Positions 15,862-24,059 are shown, counted from the stretch's first letter. The stretch is DNA of 64,000 nucleotides from Pedobacter sp. W3I1 (GCF_030816015.1 NZ_JAUSXN010000001.1:1426001-1490000), one strand, 5' to 3'. The notes: generated by a model not told the origin, from the sequence alone. A program made the numbers and translations.

Positions 15862-17826
15862 ATGAGAAATACATTTAAAAAATTAGCAATACTGGCATTA
15901 AGTTTTAGCTTTACTACAGTTTTTGCACAGGAAACACCGAAAGAAGAAGATTTTTTCAAAATAAATAAAGTACGCGTACCTGAAGGCCCCATTTTAGAAG
16001 TTGGTGGTTTGGTTACGCTGCCAAATGGCGATTTAGGCATTTCTACCCGTAGGGGAGAAGTGTATATTGTAGAAAATCCAACCAGTGCCAAACCTTATTG
16101 GCGCAGGTTTGCGTATGGTCTGCACGAAATTTTAGGCATTGCCTACAAAAATGGTGCATTATACGTAGCACAACGCGGTGAATTAACCAAACTGGTTGAT
16201 AAAGATCAGGATGGCAAAGCCGATGTATACGAAACCATTTACGCATGGCCGTTAAGCGGTCACTACCACGAATATAGTTTCGGCCCTAAGTTAATGCCCG
16301 ATGGTACTTTTATGGTTACCGGAAACGTGGCCTTTGGCGATGAAGAATGGTGGCGTGCCGAAAGCCGCGTACCGATGCGTGGCTGGGCCATGAACATTAC
16401 CGAAGATGGTAAAATGAGTCCTTACGCTGCAGGTTTCCGTTCGCCTGCAGGGATCGGTAGTATTGATGGCCAGTTTTATTACACAGAAAACCAGGGCGAC
16501 TGGGTAGGTTCAGGTGGTTTATGGAAAGTAAATAAAGGCGATTTTATGGGTCATCCAGCCAGTTTAAGATGGACAAACTTGCCTAACTCTCCGGTTAAAC
16601 TTCAATCAGATTTCTTTTACTCGCAAATAGATGAACGTAGAACCAAAAACGAACAGGGGAGATACATCAAACCAGAGAATAGGGTAAATGAATCATTTAA
16701 AACCTTATTCGAAATGAAGAAAGTATTCCCTGAACTGCGTTTACCGTCGGTTTGGCTGCCTTATGGTATTTTGGGCATCTCTTCTGCAGAGCCTGTTAAA
16801 ATTCCTGCCAATACATTTGGGCCATTTGCTGGTCAGATTCTGGTTGGCGATCAGGGGATGAGTATCATTTCGAGAATTTTTATGGAGACCGTGAAAGGTG
16901 AAGAACAAGGTGCTGCCTTCCTTTTTCGTAAAGGTTTCCGTTCGGGAGTGCTAAGATTAGAGTGGGGTACTGATGGTTCACTATTTGTTGGAGAAACCAA
17001 CCGCGGTTGGGGATCGGCTGGTGATGCCAACGAAGGTTTAGAAAGATTGGTGTACAACAATAAAACCCCTTTCGAAATGAAAGCCGTTAGGGCAATGCCT
17101 GATGGTTTTGAAGTAGAGTTTACCATGCCTGTTGATCGTAAATCGGCTGAGGATTTAGCTTCATATGATGCAGAAAGTTTTATTTATAAATATCACCCTG
17201 TATATGGTTCACCTCCTGTAAATACGGAGAAACTAAAAATCTCTGGGGTTAAAGTTTCCGCAGATGGCTTAAAAGCCAGAATTATTGTAAAAAACCTTCG
17301 CCAATATTATATCCATACCTTAACATTAGATGGTTTAAGATCGCAAGATGGCTTTTATTCTTTAGTTCACCCGGTAGCTTATTACACCTTGAACCAAATT
17401 CCTGATGGAAATAAACTTTCTGCCAGTGAAGTGAGCACCAGAAATTCAGCGGCAACACCAGCAACTGTTCCTGCTAAAAAAACGGCAGTGCCAAAAGGCA
17501 CCACTGGCAAAGCACCTGAAGCAAAGGGAACAGCCACTTCAGCAAAACCTGTTACTACAGCTAAGGCACCTACCTTTAAAGAAGTTGAGGGTTTGTTAAC
17601 TAAAAATACTTGTTTGGCCTGTCATAATCAAACCAAAAGGCAAATTGGCCCACCATTCGTAGAAATTGCAAAACGTAAGTATTCAGCGGAGAAAATATTT
17701 CAGTTGATCCACAACCCACAACCACAAAATTGGCCGGGTTACTCAACAGAAATGCCACCAATGCCGCAGGTAACCAAAGCAGAGGCTTTAAAAATTGCCA
17801 GCTGGATCAATTCTTTAAACAAATAA
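15862..17826 (+). CDS. Sorbosone/glucose dehydrogenase-like beta-propeller with C-terminal cytochrome c domain
   Basis: I chose ATG 15862 over the GTG nine bases upstream because it gives a clean signal peptide (MRNTFKKLAILALSFSFTTVFA). Residues about 25-400 resemble the soluble aldose/sorbosone dehydrogenase beta-propeller (VPEGPILEVGGLVTLPNGDLGIS, GLHEILGIAYKNGALYVAQRGELTKL, MSPYAAGFRSPAGIG). An Ala/Thr/Lys/Pro-rich linker near 525-575 leads to a small cytochrome c domain with CLACH near residue 585 for covalent haem and MPPMP near 635 for the axial methionine. The protein should oxidise a sugar or polyol in the periplasm and pass electrons on. It is coupled to the DUF1080 gene just upstream. 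Substrate and cofactor (PQQ or none) are unknown. Confidence 0.82.
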   Translation: MRNTFKKLAILALSFSFTTVFAQETPKEEDFFKINKVRVPEGPILEVGGLVTLPNGDLGISTRRGEVYIVENPTSAKPYWRRFAYGLHEILGIAYKNGALYVAQRGELTKLVDKDQDGKADVYETIYAWPLSGHYHEYSFGPKLMPDGTFMVTGNVAFGDEEWWRAESRVPMRGWAMNITEDGKMSPYAAGFRSPAGIGSIDGQFYYTENQGDWVGSGGLWKVNKGDFMGHPASLRWTNLPNSPVKLQSDFFYSQIDERRTKNEQGRYIKPENRVNESFKTLFEMKKVFPELRLPSVWLPYGILGISSAEPVKIPANTFGPFAGQILVGDQGMSIISRIFMETVKGEEQGAAFLFRKGFRSGVLRLEWGTDGSLFVGETNRGWGSAGDANEGLERLVYNNKTPFEMKAVRAMPDGFEVEFTMPVDRKSAEDLASYDAESFIYKYHPVYGSPPVNTEKLKISGVKVSADGLKARIIVKNLRQYYIHTLTLDGLRSQDGFYSLVHPVAYYTLNQIPDGNKLSASEVSTRNSAATPATVPAKKTAVPKGTTGKAPEAKGTATSAKPVTTAKAPTFKEVEGLLTKNTCLACHNQTKRQIGPPFVEIAKRKYSAEKIFQLIHNPQPQNWPGYSTEMPPMPQVTKAEALKIASWINSLNK

Positions 17827-17850
17827 GTTAGTTATTATAGTGTTAGTAAA

Positions 17851-17879
17851 CGGTTAGTAGAAATGCTAGCCGTTTTTTT
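17851..17879 (+). terminator. Intrinsic terminator
   Basis: CGGTTAG pairs with CTAGCCG (one G:U pair) around an 8-base loop and is followed by seven T. It ends the DUF1080/haem c operon. Confidence 0.85.
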
Positions 17880-17885
17880 GTTATA

Positions 17886-17993
17886 AAAGAAATGGGGATT
17901 CCACTATTGCAGAATCCCCATCATCTAAATTAACGCTCTCACATACATAAACGCTATAAATAGGATTTATTGTATGGGTATGATTTTTTTTCG
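17886..17993. repeat. Structured ~110-bp repeat, copy 1 of 3
   Basis: The element has a hairpin (ATGGGGATTC with GAATCCCCAT, 10-base loop), then a nearly invariant stretch CATCTAAATTAACGCTCTCA, then ACATAAACGCTATAAA, and ends in T8. The other copies are at 18202-18312 and 19953-20064. Read leftward, the hairpin plus a U-rich tail could be a terminator of a small RNA; read rightward, T8 could be one. In this copy the minus strand also has a 38-codon ATG frame (MAKKNHTHT... to ...VESPFLL). Function unknown. Confidence 0.7.
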
Positions 17994-18030
17994 CCATGAT
18001 TTGTGAGTGACAGTTCAGTCATTGCGTGTA

Positions 18031-18076
18031 ATCGTCATTTCGACTGAAGTGTAAAGGAATGGAGAAATCTACACGC
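18031..18076. repeat. REP-like repeat, family A, partial
   Basis: CGTCATTTCGACTGAAGTG followed by GGAGAAATCTACACG matches the left half of the family-A repeats at 10991 and 62141. The right half is missing. Confidence 0.6.
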
Positions 18077-18087
18077 TAGCTCGTTTA

Positions 18088-18192
18088 GGCTGTATCATAA
18101 ATTGTAATTCACTTCGAATTTGTCATGTTGAGCCTGTCGAAACGCTTTGTAAGACATTTAAAACAGGTCCTTCGACTACGCTCAGGATGACA
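18088..18192. repeat. Composite repeat: partial MITE-like end plus family-B inverted pair
   Basis: GGCTGTATCATAAA matches the terminal repeat of the element at 14314. It is followed by TTGTCATGTTGAGCCTGTCGAA and, about 45 bases on, by the inverted form TCCTTCGACTACGCTCAGGA, ending in GATGACA. The two family-B halves can form a long stem. Confidence 0.6.
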
Positions 18193-18201
18193 AATGCTTA
18201 G

Positions 18202-18312
18202 AAAAAGAAATGGGGATTCCACTATTGCAGAATCCCCATCATCTAAATTAACGCTCTCATATACATAAACGCTATAAAAACGATTTATTGCATCAGCTGT
18301 AATTTTTTTTCG
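18202..18312. repeat. Structured ~110-bp repeat, copy 2 of 3
   Basis: This copy is nearly identical to copy 1 over the hairpin and the following 50 bases (one C/T change), then diverges slightly and ends in T8 followed by CG. It ends about 40 bases upstream of rpiA, so it lies in the rpiA promoter/leader region. The minus-strand frame seen in copy 1 is kept through the hairpin but has no equivalent ATG here. Confidence 0.7.
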
Positions 18313-18351
18313 TTTTTTGCGATGTTTATCATTTAAACCTATTTTTACTTT

Positions 18352-19041
18352 ATGGCTACTATAGATAAAACCCAACAAGATGCAGAAAAAATGGCGGCTG
18401 CCCTGGCTGCAGTAAAGCTTGTAAAAGATGGCGATGTTGTGGGCCTGGGCACAGGATCTACCACGACCTTTGCCATTAAAGAATTAGGCAAACGCGTAAA
18501 AGAAGGGCTTAATATTACAGCTGCAGCAAGTTCCATCCGAACAGAAGCACTCGCGAAATCATTGGGCATCGAAATTTTGGATCTCGGTAGTTTAAGCAAA
18601 ATTGATATCAGTATCGATGGAGCTGATGAATTTACTGAAACACTCGATCTGGTTAAAGGAGGAGGCGGGGCGTTATTTAGAGAAAAGATAATTGCTTCAC
18701 TCAGTAAAAATGCTATCATCATTACCGATGCTTCGAAAAAAGTTAAAAAGTTGGGTGCTTTTACTGTTCCCATTGAAGTAATACCATTGGCCTATCAATA
18801 CGTATTCGATCAGATTAATAAACTTGGTGGAAAGGGTATATTGAGAGCTATAGAGGGTCGGACATTTATTACTGACAATGATAACCTGATTATCGACGCT
18901 GATTTCGGTCTTATTGATGATCCTGCAAAACTATCTTCTGATCTCAATCAGATTAACGGATTATTGGCCCATGGCTTATTCATTAACATCACTTCAAAAG
19001 TAATCATGAGCGAAGGGACAGACATTATCATTTTTGAATAA
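18352..19041 (+). CDS. rpiA: Ribose-5-phosphate isomerase A
   Basis: The 229-residue cytoplasmic enzyme interconverts ribose 5-phosphate and ribulose 5-phosphate in the pentose phosphate pathway. The family motifs are all present: GLGTGSTTTFAI near residue 32 (phosphate loop), a DISIDGADEF segment near 82-91 with the catalytic aspartates, and KGGGGALFREKII near 100-112 with the catalytic lysine/glutamate. Length is normal for RpiA. It is a single-gene unit flanked by repeat-rich spacers. Confidence 0.96.
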   Translation: MATIDKTQQDAEKMAAALAAVKLVKDGDVVGLGTGSTTTFAIKELGKRVKEGLNITAAASSIRTEALAKSLGIEILDLGSLSKIDISIDGADEFTETLDLVKGGGGALFREKIIASLSKNAIIITDASKKVKKLGAFTVPIEVIPLAYQYVFDQINKLGGKGILRAIEGRTFITDNDNLIIDADFGLIDDPAKLSSDLNQINGLLAHGLFINITSKVIMSEGTDIIIFE

Positions 19042-19262
19042 CTATTAGTTCACTGGTTCATTAGTCATTAGTTCATTTGTATGGTTAATCGGTTAATTGT
19101 ATAAATTGGTTAACTGTTGTGAGGCGCTTAACGCCAACCGCTTAGTTTCATTGTCTTGTTAACCGGTTAATTGTGGCGCAGTGTGAAGCAATCTTTTCGT
19201 ACGGCCATTTGTATATTGGCATGTTAATAGGTCAAACCAATTAATAGACTCCGGACTTCGGA
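19042..19262. repeat. Word-like direct repeats in the rpiA downstream spacer
   Basis: The 389-bp spacer after rpiA holds no gene that I can support. It contains TTAGTTCACTGGTTCATTAG (also seen inverted near 50415-50446), several copies of GGTTAAtcGGTTAATTGT, and ACTCCGGACTTCGGACTGCC, which belongs to the word family also found at 27684, 31480 and 62338. These look like short-period extragenic repeats, not coding sequence. Further right, TACATTTG at 19403-19410 could be a -7 box for the next gene. Confidence 0.55.
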
Positions 19263-19430
19263 CTGCCGACTTAACGACAATTTCACCGATAATTTTCCCT
19301 TTACTCAAATCCGCTCAAATTTTTTACCGACCGTTTTATTTCACTCACCGATAAAACATCACAACTAAGGGAAAAGTCATTCTCCAGCGTTGGTATTCGT
19401 GATACATTTGAATCATAAAACAAAACGGTC

Positions 19431-19820
19431 ATGGAAAATTTAATCAAAAAAAATCAAGCAGATAAACAATTTGGTCTAGGCATTTTAATCATTGCCATCG
19501 GTTCGGTGTTCTTGTTAAGAAACACAGGAATAGATGTTCCATATTGGATATTGAAATGGCACACCATTATGTTAGGTATAGGTTTGTGGATGGGTTACCG
19601 CAAAAACTTCCAGGGTAGCAGCTGGTTAGCCTTAACCATAATAGGTGGTTTATTTACCCTTAAAGCGATAACCATTTTTGATTTCGATCTTTCACGAATC
19701 AGCACGGCTTTAGTATTAATCGGATTAGGATTATATGTAATTCTAAAACCTAAAAAAGTGCAAAACTTCGATCAGTATTTTGAAAAGAAACCAGTTGATT
19801 TTACTGATAAAGAAAGCTAA
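19431..19820 (+). CDS. Small integral membrane protein (LiaF/LiaI-like transmembrane region)
   Basis: The 129-residue protein has about four hydrophobic segments (roughly residues 15-30, 44-56, 66-82 and 92-108) separated by short loops, and a charged C-terminal tail (KPKKVQNFDQYFEKKPVDF). The pattern FGLGILIIAIGSVFLLRNTGIDVPYWI resembles the transmembrane module seen in LiaF/LiaI-type envelope stress proteins and DUF5668 proteins. No extracytoplasmic LiaF C-terminal domain is present. A TACATTTG box lies about 20 bases upstream and a strong terminator follows, so it is a monocistronic unit. Function is unknown. Confidence 0.7.
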   Translation: MENLIKKNQADKQFGLGILIIAIGSVFLLRNTGIDVPYWILKWHTIMLGIGLWMGYRKNFQGSSWLALTIIGGLFTLKAITIFDFDLSRISTALVLIGLGLYVILKPKKVQNFDQYFEKKPVDFTDKES

Positions 19821-19850
19821 AATTCTTAACTCCATCATATATCTTAAAAA

Positions 19851-19879
19851 GGGACATTTTTTAACAATGTCCCTTTTTT
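19851..19879 (+). terminator. Intrinsic terminator
   Basis: GGGACATT pairs with AATGTCCC around a 7-base loop, with flanking A5 and T6 tracts, so it could work in either direction. Confidence 0.9.
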
Positions 19880-19952
19880 GTGCTTAATAGCATAGGGCAC
19901 GGAGCTTCGGGCTTTGATCGCTATGGACCTTGCTCCATGCAATTGCCCCTGA

Positions 19953-20064
19953 TAAAAAGAAACGGGGATTCCACCCTTAGGCAGTATCCCCGTCATCTAA
20001 ATTAACGCTCTCACATACATAAACGCTGTAAATAGAATATATTGTGTACAGCTTAATTTTTTTT
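19953..20064. repeat. Structured ~110-bp repeat, copy 3 of 3
   Basis: This is the most divergent copy. The hairpin is ACGGGGAT/ATCCCCGT, so the T:A pair of copies 1 and 2 (17893 with 17920) is replaced by C:G (19963 with 19992). The loop differs (CCACCCTTAGGC) and the following CATCTAAATTAACGCTCTCA is unchanged. It lies just beyond the 3' end of the AraC-type gene. The minus-strand frame of copy 1 is cut by a stop inside the hairpin. Confidence 0.7.
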
Positions 20065-20083
20065 ATTTTTTTCTGCAATGCAG

Positions 20084-21070
20084 TTAAACCTGTAAAACAG
20101 GGATAGCTTTATGGTATTTGTTCCGGTACTCAATCGGTGTTAAGCCGGTAATTTTTTTGAAAACATCTCTAAACGATTTTGTATCTGTATAACCTACATC
20201 AAACATTACCTCCGTAATATTTTTTCTGCTCGATTCGAAACTTCGCTTGGCAGCCTCAATTTTAACCCTTTGAATATACTCGATCACTGTATTTTTAGTT
20301 GCACTTTTAAATCTCCGCTCGAAACTTCTTCTACCCAATGCCAGCATATCTGCCAGTTGGTCTACTGTAATCCGTTCCTGATAATTGCCATCAATGAATT
20401 CCTGCGCCTTTTTAATTTTTGCATCTTCGTGGCCCTTTTGCCCTTGAAACATCATAAAAGCCAGCTGGCTTTCGCGGTCGATATCAATAGCGAAGTATTT
20501 AGCTGCTAAAATGGCGGTATCCCTATCTGTATGTTTTTCAACCAGGTATAAAAGTAAGTTCCAGTAAGAGTTTGCTCCACCACTAGAGTATAAACCCTGT
20601 GCATCAGTAATAATACTGCCATCTACCAATTCTACTTTAGGGAACATTTCTCTAAACTGATTGGCAAACAGCCAATGCGTAGAACATTTTCGTCCATCTA
20701 ATAAACCGGTTGCGGCCAGTAGAAATGCACCCATACAGAGCGAGGCCACTTCTGCACCTTTAGCATGATGTTTTATAATCCATGGTAACAGAGTCTGGTT
20801 AGCTTCCATCGCATAACCTATATTACCGCTAATGGCTGGTACAAAAATAAGATCGGTATGCTCAACCTCATGTAACAGTTTATCGACGTGCACGGAGAAA
20901 AGGCTGTTATTTAACCTCACCTCTTTCGTCATCCCTATAAGCTCAACTTTAAAAAGCGGGAGTTTGCCCGATGCCTGTAAAAATTCGTTAACAGCGGTAA
21001 ATAGATAGCGGGGATCTGCAATGGCTTCGATCACGGCAGTCTCTGGAATTAAAATAGATACATGTTTCAT
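20084..21070 (-). CDS. GlxA-type AraC family transcriptional regulator (DJ-1/PfpI + HTH)
   Basis: The 328-residue regulator has an N-terminal DJ-1/PfpI (class I amidotransferase-like) domain, residues about 4-180, including the nucleophile-elbow-like EVASLCMGAFLLAATGLL and STHWLFA. The C-terminal AraC helix-turn-helix domain runs from about 215-320 (ITVDQLADMLALGRRSFERRFK, FDVGYTDTKSFRDVFKKITGLTPIEYRNKY). Such proteins act as cytoplasmic activators of small catabolic or stress operons. The gene is divergent from a three-gene cluster that starts 130 bases away at 21200, its most likely target. The inducer is unknown. Confidence 0.92.
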   Translation of the reverse strand: MKHVSILIPETAVIEAIADPRYLFTAVNEFLQASGKLPLFKVELIGMTKEVRLNNSLFSVHVDKLLHEVEHTDLIFVPAISGNIGYAMEANQTLLPWIIKHHAKGAEVASLCMGAFLLAATGLLDGRKCSTHWLFANQFREMFPKVELVDGSIITDAQGLYSSGGANSYWNLLLYLVEKHTDRDTAILAAKYFAIDIDRESQLAFMMFQGQKGHEDAKIKKAQEFIDGNYQERITVDQLADMLALGRRSFERRFKSATKNTVIEYIQRVKIEAAKRSFESSRKNITEVMFDVGYTDTKSFRDVFKKITGLTPIEYRNKYHKAIPVLQV

Positions 21071-21199
21071 AGTTCAAATATAACGAGGCTATTTGTCGTA
21101 AACAACCCTCGTAATTGTCGTTTCTACAAGTTAAAGTTATTAATTTCTGCCCGTATGTTTGTGTTGTTAATTGTTAACAGTTGAATCTTTAAAGCGGTA

Positions 21200-21625
21200 A
21201 TGCCGATAATGCTAATGGAAGAGTATATTTTAAATGAGGATATTAAAGTGATGAGCATTACTGCCGAATCTTTTCCCAACGGGGTTTTAGCTGCACACCA
21301 AAAACTTCATGCTTTGTTTCCGCACGATAACCAACGCAGGTATTTTGGGATAAGCAGGCCTAACGAAAAGCGGGAGATTATTTATAAGGCTGCCGTTGAA
21401 GAAATAGCAGATGGCGAAGCGGAGAAATTTGGTGTTGAAACCTTTACGATAAGAAAAGGAACATTTATTAGTGAGTTGGTTCCCGATTTTATGAAAGATG
21501 TGAGCCAGATTGGGAAGACCTTCGAAAAACTATTGGATCAGCCTAATATTGATCCAAACGGCTATTGCCTTGAAATGTATATAAATGAAACCGATGTGCG
21601 CTTAATGGTGGGCATCAAAAAATAA
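21200..21625 (+). CDS. GyrI-like / effector-binding domain protein
   Basis: The 141-residue protein resembles the GyrI-like small-molecule-binding (SOUL/effector-binding) fold in its overall pattern (MSITAESFPNGVLAAHQKLH, YFGISRPNEKREIIYKAAVEE, and a terminal CLEMYINETDVRLMVGI strand). It has no DNA-binding domain. Three candidate ATG starts (21200, 21209, 21215) lie in frame; I kept the first. It opens a tight cluster with a VOC protein and a DoxX-like protein and is divergent from the GlxA-type regulator. The exact ligand is unknown. Confidence 0.65.
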   Translation: MPIMLMEEYILNEDIKVMSITAESFPNGVLAAHQKLHALFPHDNQRRYFGISRPNEKREIIYKAAVEEIADGEAEKFGVETFTIRKGTFISELVPDFMKDVSQIGKTFEKLLDQPNIDPNGYCLEMYINETDVRLMVGIKK

Positions 21626-21631
21626 AATCAA

Positions 21632-22045
21632 TTGGCAAGTATAAATTCATATCTCACTTTTAACGGCAACTGCCGCGAAGCAATGACTTTTTATCAGGAT
21701 TGTTTGGGGGGAGAGCTGATCCTGGAAACCATTGGAGAATCGGTTATGGTTGATAAAATGCCCAATAATATGAAGCGGAGTATTATGCATGCTGTTTTGA
21801 CTAAAGATGATTTGGTGATTATGGCAACAGATATGGTAGGAGAACGTGGACTAATTAAGGGAAATTCGATTTCTATAATGCTGACTTGTGATTCGGAAGA
21901 AGAGGCCCATTCTTTTTACCATAAACTTTCAGCCGGCGGGAAGACCTCGCATCCGCTACAGGAAACATTTTGGGGAGCGCTTTTTGGCGATTTAACAGAT
22001 CGCTTTGGAAATAATTGGTTAATTAATTACGATAAAAACAGATAA
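21632..22045 (+). CDS. VOC family (PhnB-like glyoxalase/bleomycin resistance) protein
   Basis: The 137-residue protein has the two beta-alpha-beta-beta-beta modules of the vicinal oxygen chelate superfamily, with the PhnB-type opening INSYLTFNGNCREAMTFYQDCLGGEL and the ending FWGALFGDLTDRFGNNWLINY. It probably starts at TTG 21632, since the first in-frame ATG would delete the first conserved strand. It lies 6 bases after the preceding gene and 2 bases before the next. PhnB-like proteins of this subtype often have no known substrate. Confidence 0.85.
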   Translation: MASINSYLTFNGNCREAMTFYQDCLGGELILETIGESVMVDKMPNNMKRSIMHAVLTKDDLVIMATDMVGERGLIKGNSISIMLTCDSEEEAHSFYHKLSAGGKTSHPLQETFWGALFGDLTDRFGNNWLINYDKNR

Positions 22046-22047
22046 AT

Positions 22048-22425
22048 ATGAAGAAGCTAAAAACGTGGTATTGGATTGCCACCATTATTTTTGCATTAAT
22101 GATGATTATGGATGGCATTGGAGGGATTACTCAACAGGAAGCAGGTAAAGAAGTGCTTAAACACCTTGGTTATCCGATGTATTTGCTTATTATCGTGGGC
22201 ATTGCAAAACTGCTGGGAGCAGCATCCATCTTACAAAATAAATTTATAACCATTAAAGAATGGGCTTATGCAGGTTTTGCCATTAATTTTATTGGCGCCT
22301 TTGCCTCCAGAGCATTTGTTGGCGATGGTATATCGCTTTTAATCCCTCCGCTTATTGCCCTTGTAATTATGTTTATTCCGTATATTCTATGGAAGAAACT
22401 GGCACCAAATGTTAAAATTAGTTAA
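22048..22425 (+). CDS. DoxX-like family membrane protein
   Basis: The 125-residue protein has four predicted transmembrane segments (about residues 8-24, 46-64, 74-92 and 97-116) and the DoxX_2-like pattern KTWYWIATIIFALMMIMDGIGG and LGYPMYLLIIVGIAKLLGA. It is the third gene of the GyrI-like/VOC/DoxX-like cluster. The family is loosely linked to redox or quinone functions at the inner membrane, but no specific role can be given. Confidence 0.8.
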   Translation: MKKLKTWYWIATIIFALMMIMDGIGGITQQEAGKEVLKHLGYPMYLLIIVGIAKLLGAASILQNKFITIKEWAYAGFAINFIGAFASRAFVGDGISLLIPPLIALVIMFIPYILWKKLAPNVKIS

Positions 22426-22580
22426 AACTAAACGGCTAGTTTAGCTAATGGCTTTTCAGAACCAAATATTGTTAACTTTGGGTATTGTAAACACCAAACA
22501 CAATACATGAAACCATCATGGTTTTTAGATCCGGACAAGGATAAATCATGAAATCTCATTACCATTTAAACAAAACACGG

Positions 22581-23900
22581 ATGAAAAAAAGCCTTTTCTT
22601 TATAATCGCTTTATTATTTACAACCTCAGCATTTTCTCAAAATGTGATTCAGCTTTTCAACGGTGCAAACGACTTTTTTAAACTGTTACAGGAAGAGAAA
22701 TTTAAAGATGCGCATGCTTTCTTTGATGATACTTTAAAAACGAAATTAACAGAAGAGAGTTTGAAAAAACTTTGGGGAGATATTGGAACAAAATATGGAA
22801 AGGCAGAATCGTTAGATGCCATTCAAAGTAAAGCCCAGGGCGAGTTTTTCGCCGTAACGGTTGAAGGTAAATTTGCCAACGGTGATCAGAACTTTATTTT
22901 AGGTTTTAATAAACTACAAAAAATAGTCGGAATCTTCCTTGCGCCTTCCCGAAAAGCGGCAGCTTATTTAAAACCGACTTATGTTGATACCAGTTTATAC
23001 CAGGAAAAGTCGGTATACATTGGTCCGGCAGGAAAACAATTGGCGGCCATTATCACTACGCCAAAAAATGTCAAAAATTTCCCTGTAGTGGTTTTTGTAC
23101 ATGGCTCCGGTCCGGCCGATATGGATGAAACCGTTGGGGCGAATAAACCCTTTAAAGATTTAGCTGGCGGTTTAGCTTCTAAAGGAATTGCCTCTGTTCG
23201 TTATGTAAAACGAACCTTAATCTATCCGAACGAATTTAGCAAGGCCTTTACCGTAAAAGAAGAGGTACTGGATGATGCTACTGCAGCTATTGCACTAGCA
23301 AAAACGGTTGTTGGCGCTAATCCCAAGGCTGTTTATGTATTCGGTCACAGTTTAGGCGGGATGCTAGCGCCTAAAATGGCAACCATTACACCTGATTTAG
23401 CAGGGATTATTTTGGCGGCAGCACCTGCAAGAAAACTAACAGATATTATTGTTGATCAGAATAAGTATATGTTCGATCAGGCTAGCGATACAACAGCTGC
23501 CTTTAAAAAGCAACTGGCAGATGCTTATGTGGAAATTGATAAAAGTAGAATTTCGCAATTGGGAACTACTATAAAACCTGATTCTTTAATTTTAGGACTG
23601 CCTGCAAAATATTGGACAGATTTAAATACCTACAATCAGGTTGCTGTAGCAAAAAGCCTTTCAAAACCTAAAATATATGTATTGCAGGGCGGGAATGATT
23701 TTCAGGTAGGCAAAGTAGATTTTGATTTATGGAATGCTGCCTTGAGTAAAAAGAAAAACGTGGTTCTTAAATTTTACCCGGATTTAAATCACCTGTTAAG
23801 TTCTCAAAGCGAAAAGGGTACAATGGCTCAATATCAAGCAGCTGTAAGCGTATCCGAAACTTTAGTTAACGATATTGCATTATGGATTAAGGCCAAATAA
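22581..23900 (+). CDS. Exported alpha/beta hydrolase with N-terminal DUF3887-like domain
   Basis: The start is set at ATG 22581, which yields signal peptide MKKSLFFIIALLFTTSAFS; the frame extends 33 bases further but the extra residues are not signal-like. Residues about 20-120 match a DUF3887-type domain (a small NTF2-like fold). The alpha/beta hydrolase domain follows, with VVFVHGSGPADMDETVG near 165 (oxyanion region), GHSLGGML near 255 (nucleophile serine) and DLNHLL near 410 (catalytic histidine). It is probably a periplasmic esterase or peptidase of the BAAT/dienelactone hydrolase type. The substrate is unknown. It is a single-gene unit with its own terminator. Confidence 0.85.
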   Translation: MKKSLFFIIALLFTTSAFSQNVIQLFNGANDFFKLLQEEKFKDAHAFFDDTLKTKLTEESLKKLWGDIGTKYGKAESLDAIQSKAQGEFFAVTVEGKFANGDQNFILGFNKLQKIVGIFLAPSRKAAAYLKPTYVDTSLYQEKSVYIGPAGKQLAAIITTPKNVKNFPVVVFVHGSGPADMDETVGANKPFKDLAGGLASKGIASVRYVKRTLIYPNEFSKAFTVKEEVLDDATAAIALAKTVVGANPKAVYVFGHSLGGMLAPKMATITPDLAGIILAAAPARKLTDIIVDQNKYMFDQASDTTAAFKKQLADAYVEIDKSRISQLGTTIKPDSLILGLPAKYWTDLNTYNQVAVAKSLSKPKIYVLQGGNDFQVGKVDFDLWNAALSKKKNVVLKFYPDLNHLLSSQSEKGTMAQYQAAVSVSETLVNDIALWIKAK

Positions 23901-23924
23901 TATCAATCACCTATTATAAAGAAT

Positions 23925-23955
23925 AAAGCTCCGACCAAAATTCGGAGCTTTTTTT
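23925..23955 (+). terminator. Intrinsic terminator
   Basis: AAAGCTCCGA pairs with TCGGAGCTTT around a 7-base loop and runs into a T7 tract. Confidence 0.92.
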
Positions 23956-24059
23956 GTGCATTTAGTTTCTTTACATCCTGTCTTCGCCTAATGAATTAAC
24001 AAACAATTCAAAAAATAAGCGGTTTAAGTTTAGAGTATCTCATCTTAAATAGTTTGTTT

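Noticed and set aside
18109..18378. 89-codon minus-strand frame upstream of rpiA
   Set aside because: It reads through structured repeat copy 2 and a family-B repeat (giving words such as CHPERSRRT) and overlaps the rpiA start, so it is repeat DNA and not a gene.
18345..18773. 142-codon minus-strand frame over rpiA
   Set aside because: It is antisense to the conserved rpiA coding region and has no recognisable features.
17886..20064. CRISPR array from the three-copy repeat
   Set aside because: Copies are ~110 bp, only three in number, and spaced by 0.2-1.6 kb including genes; no cas gene is present.
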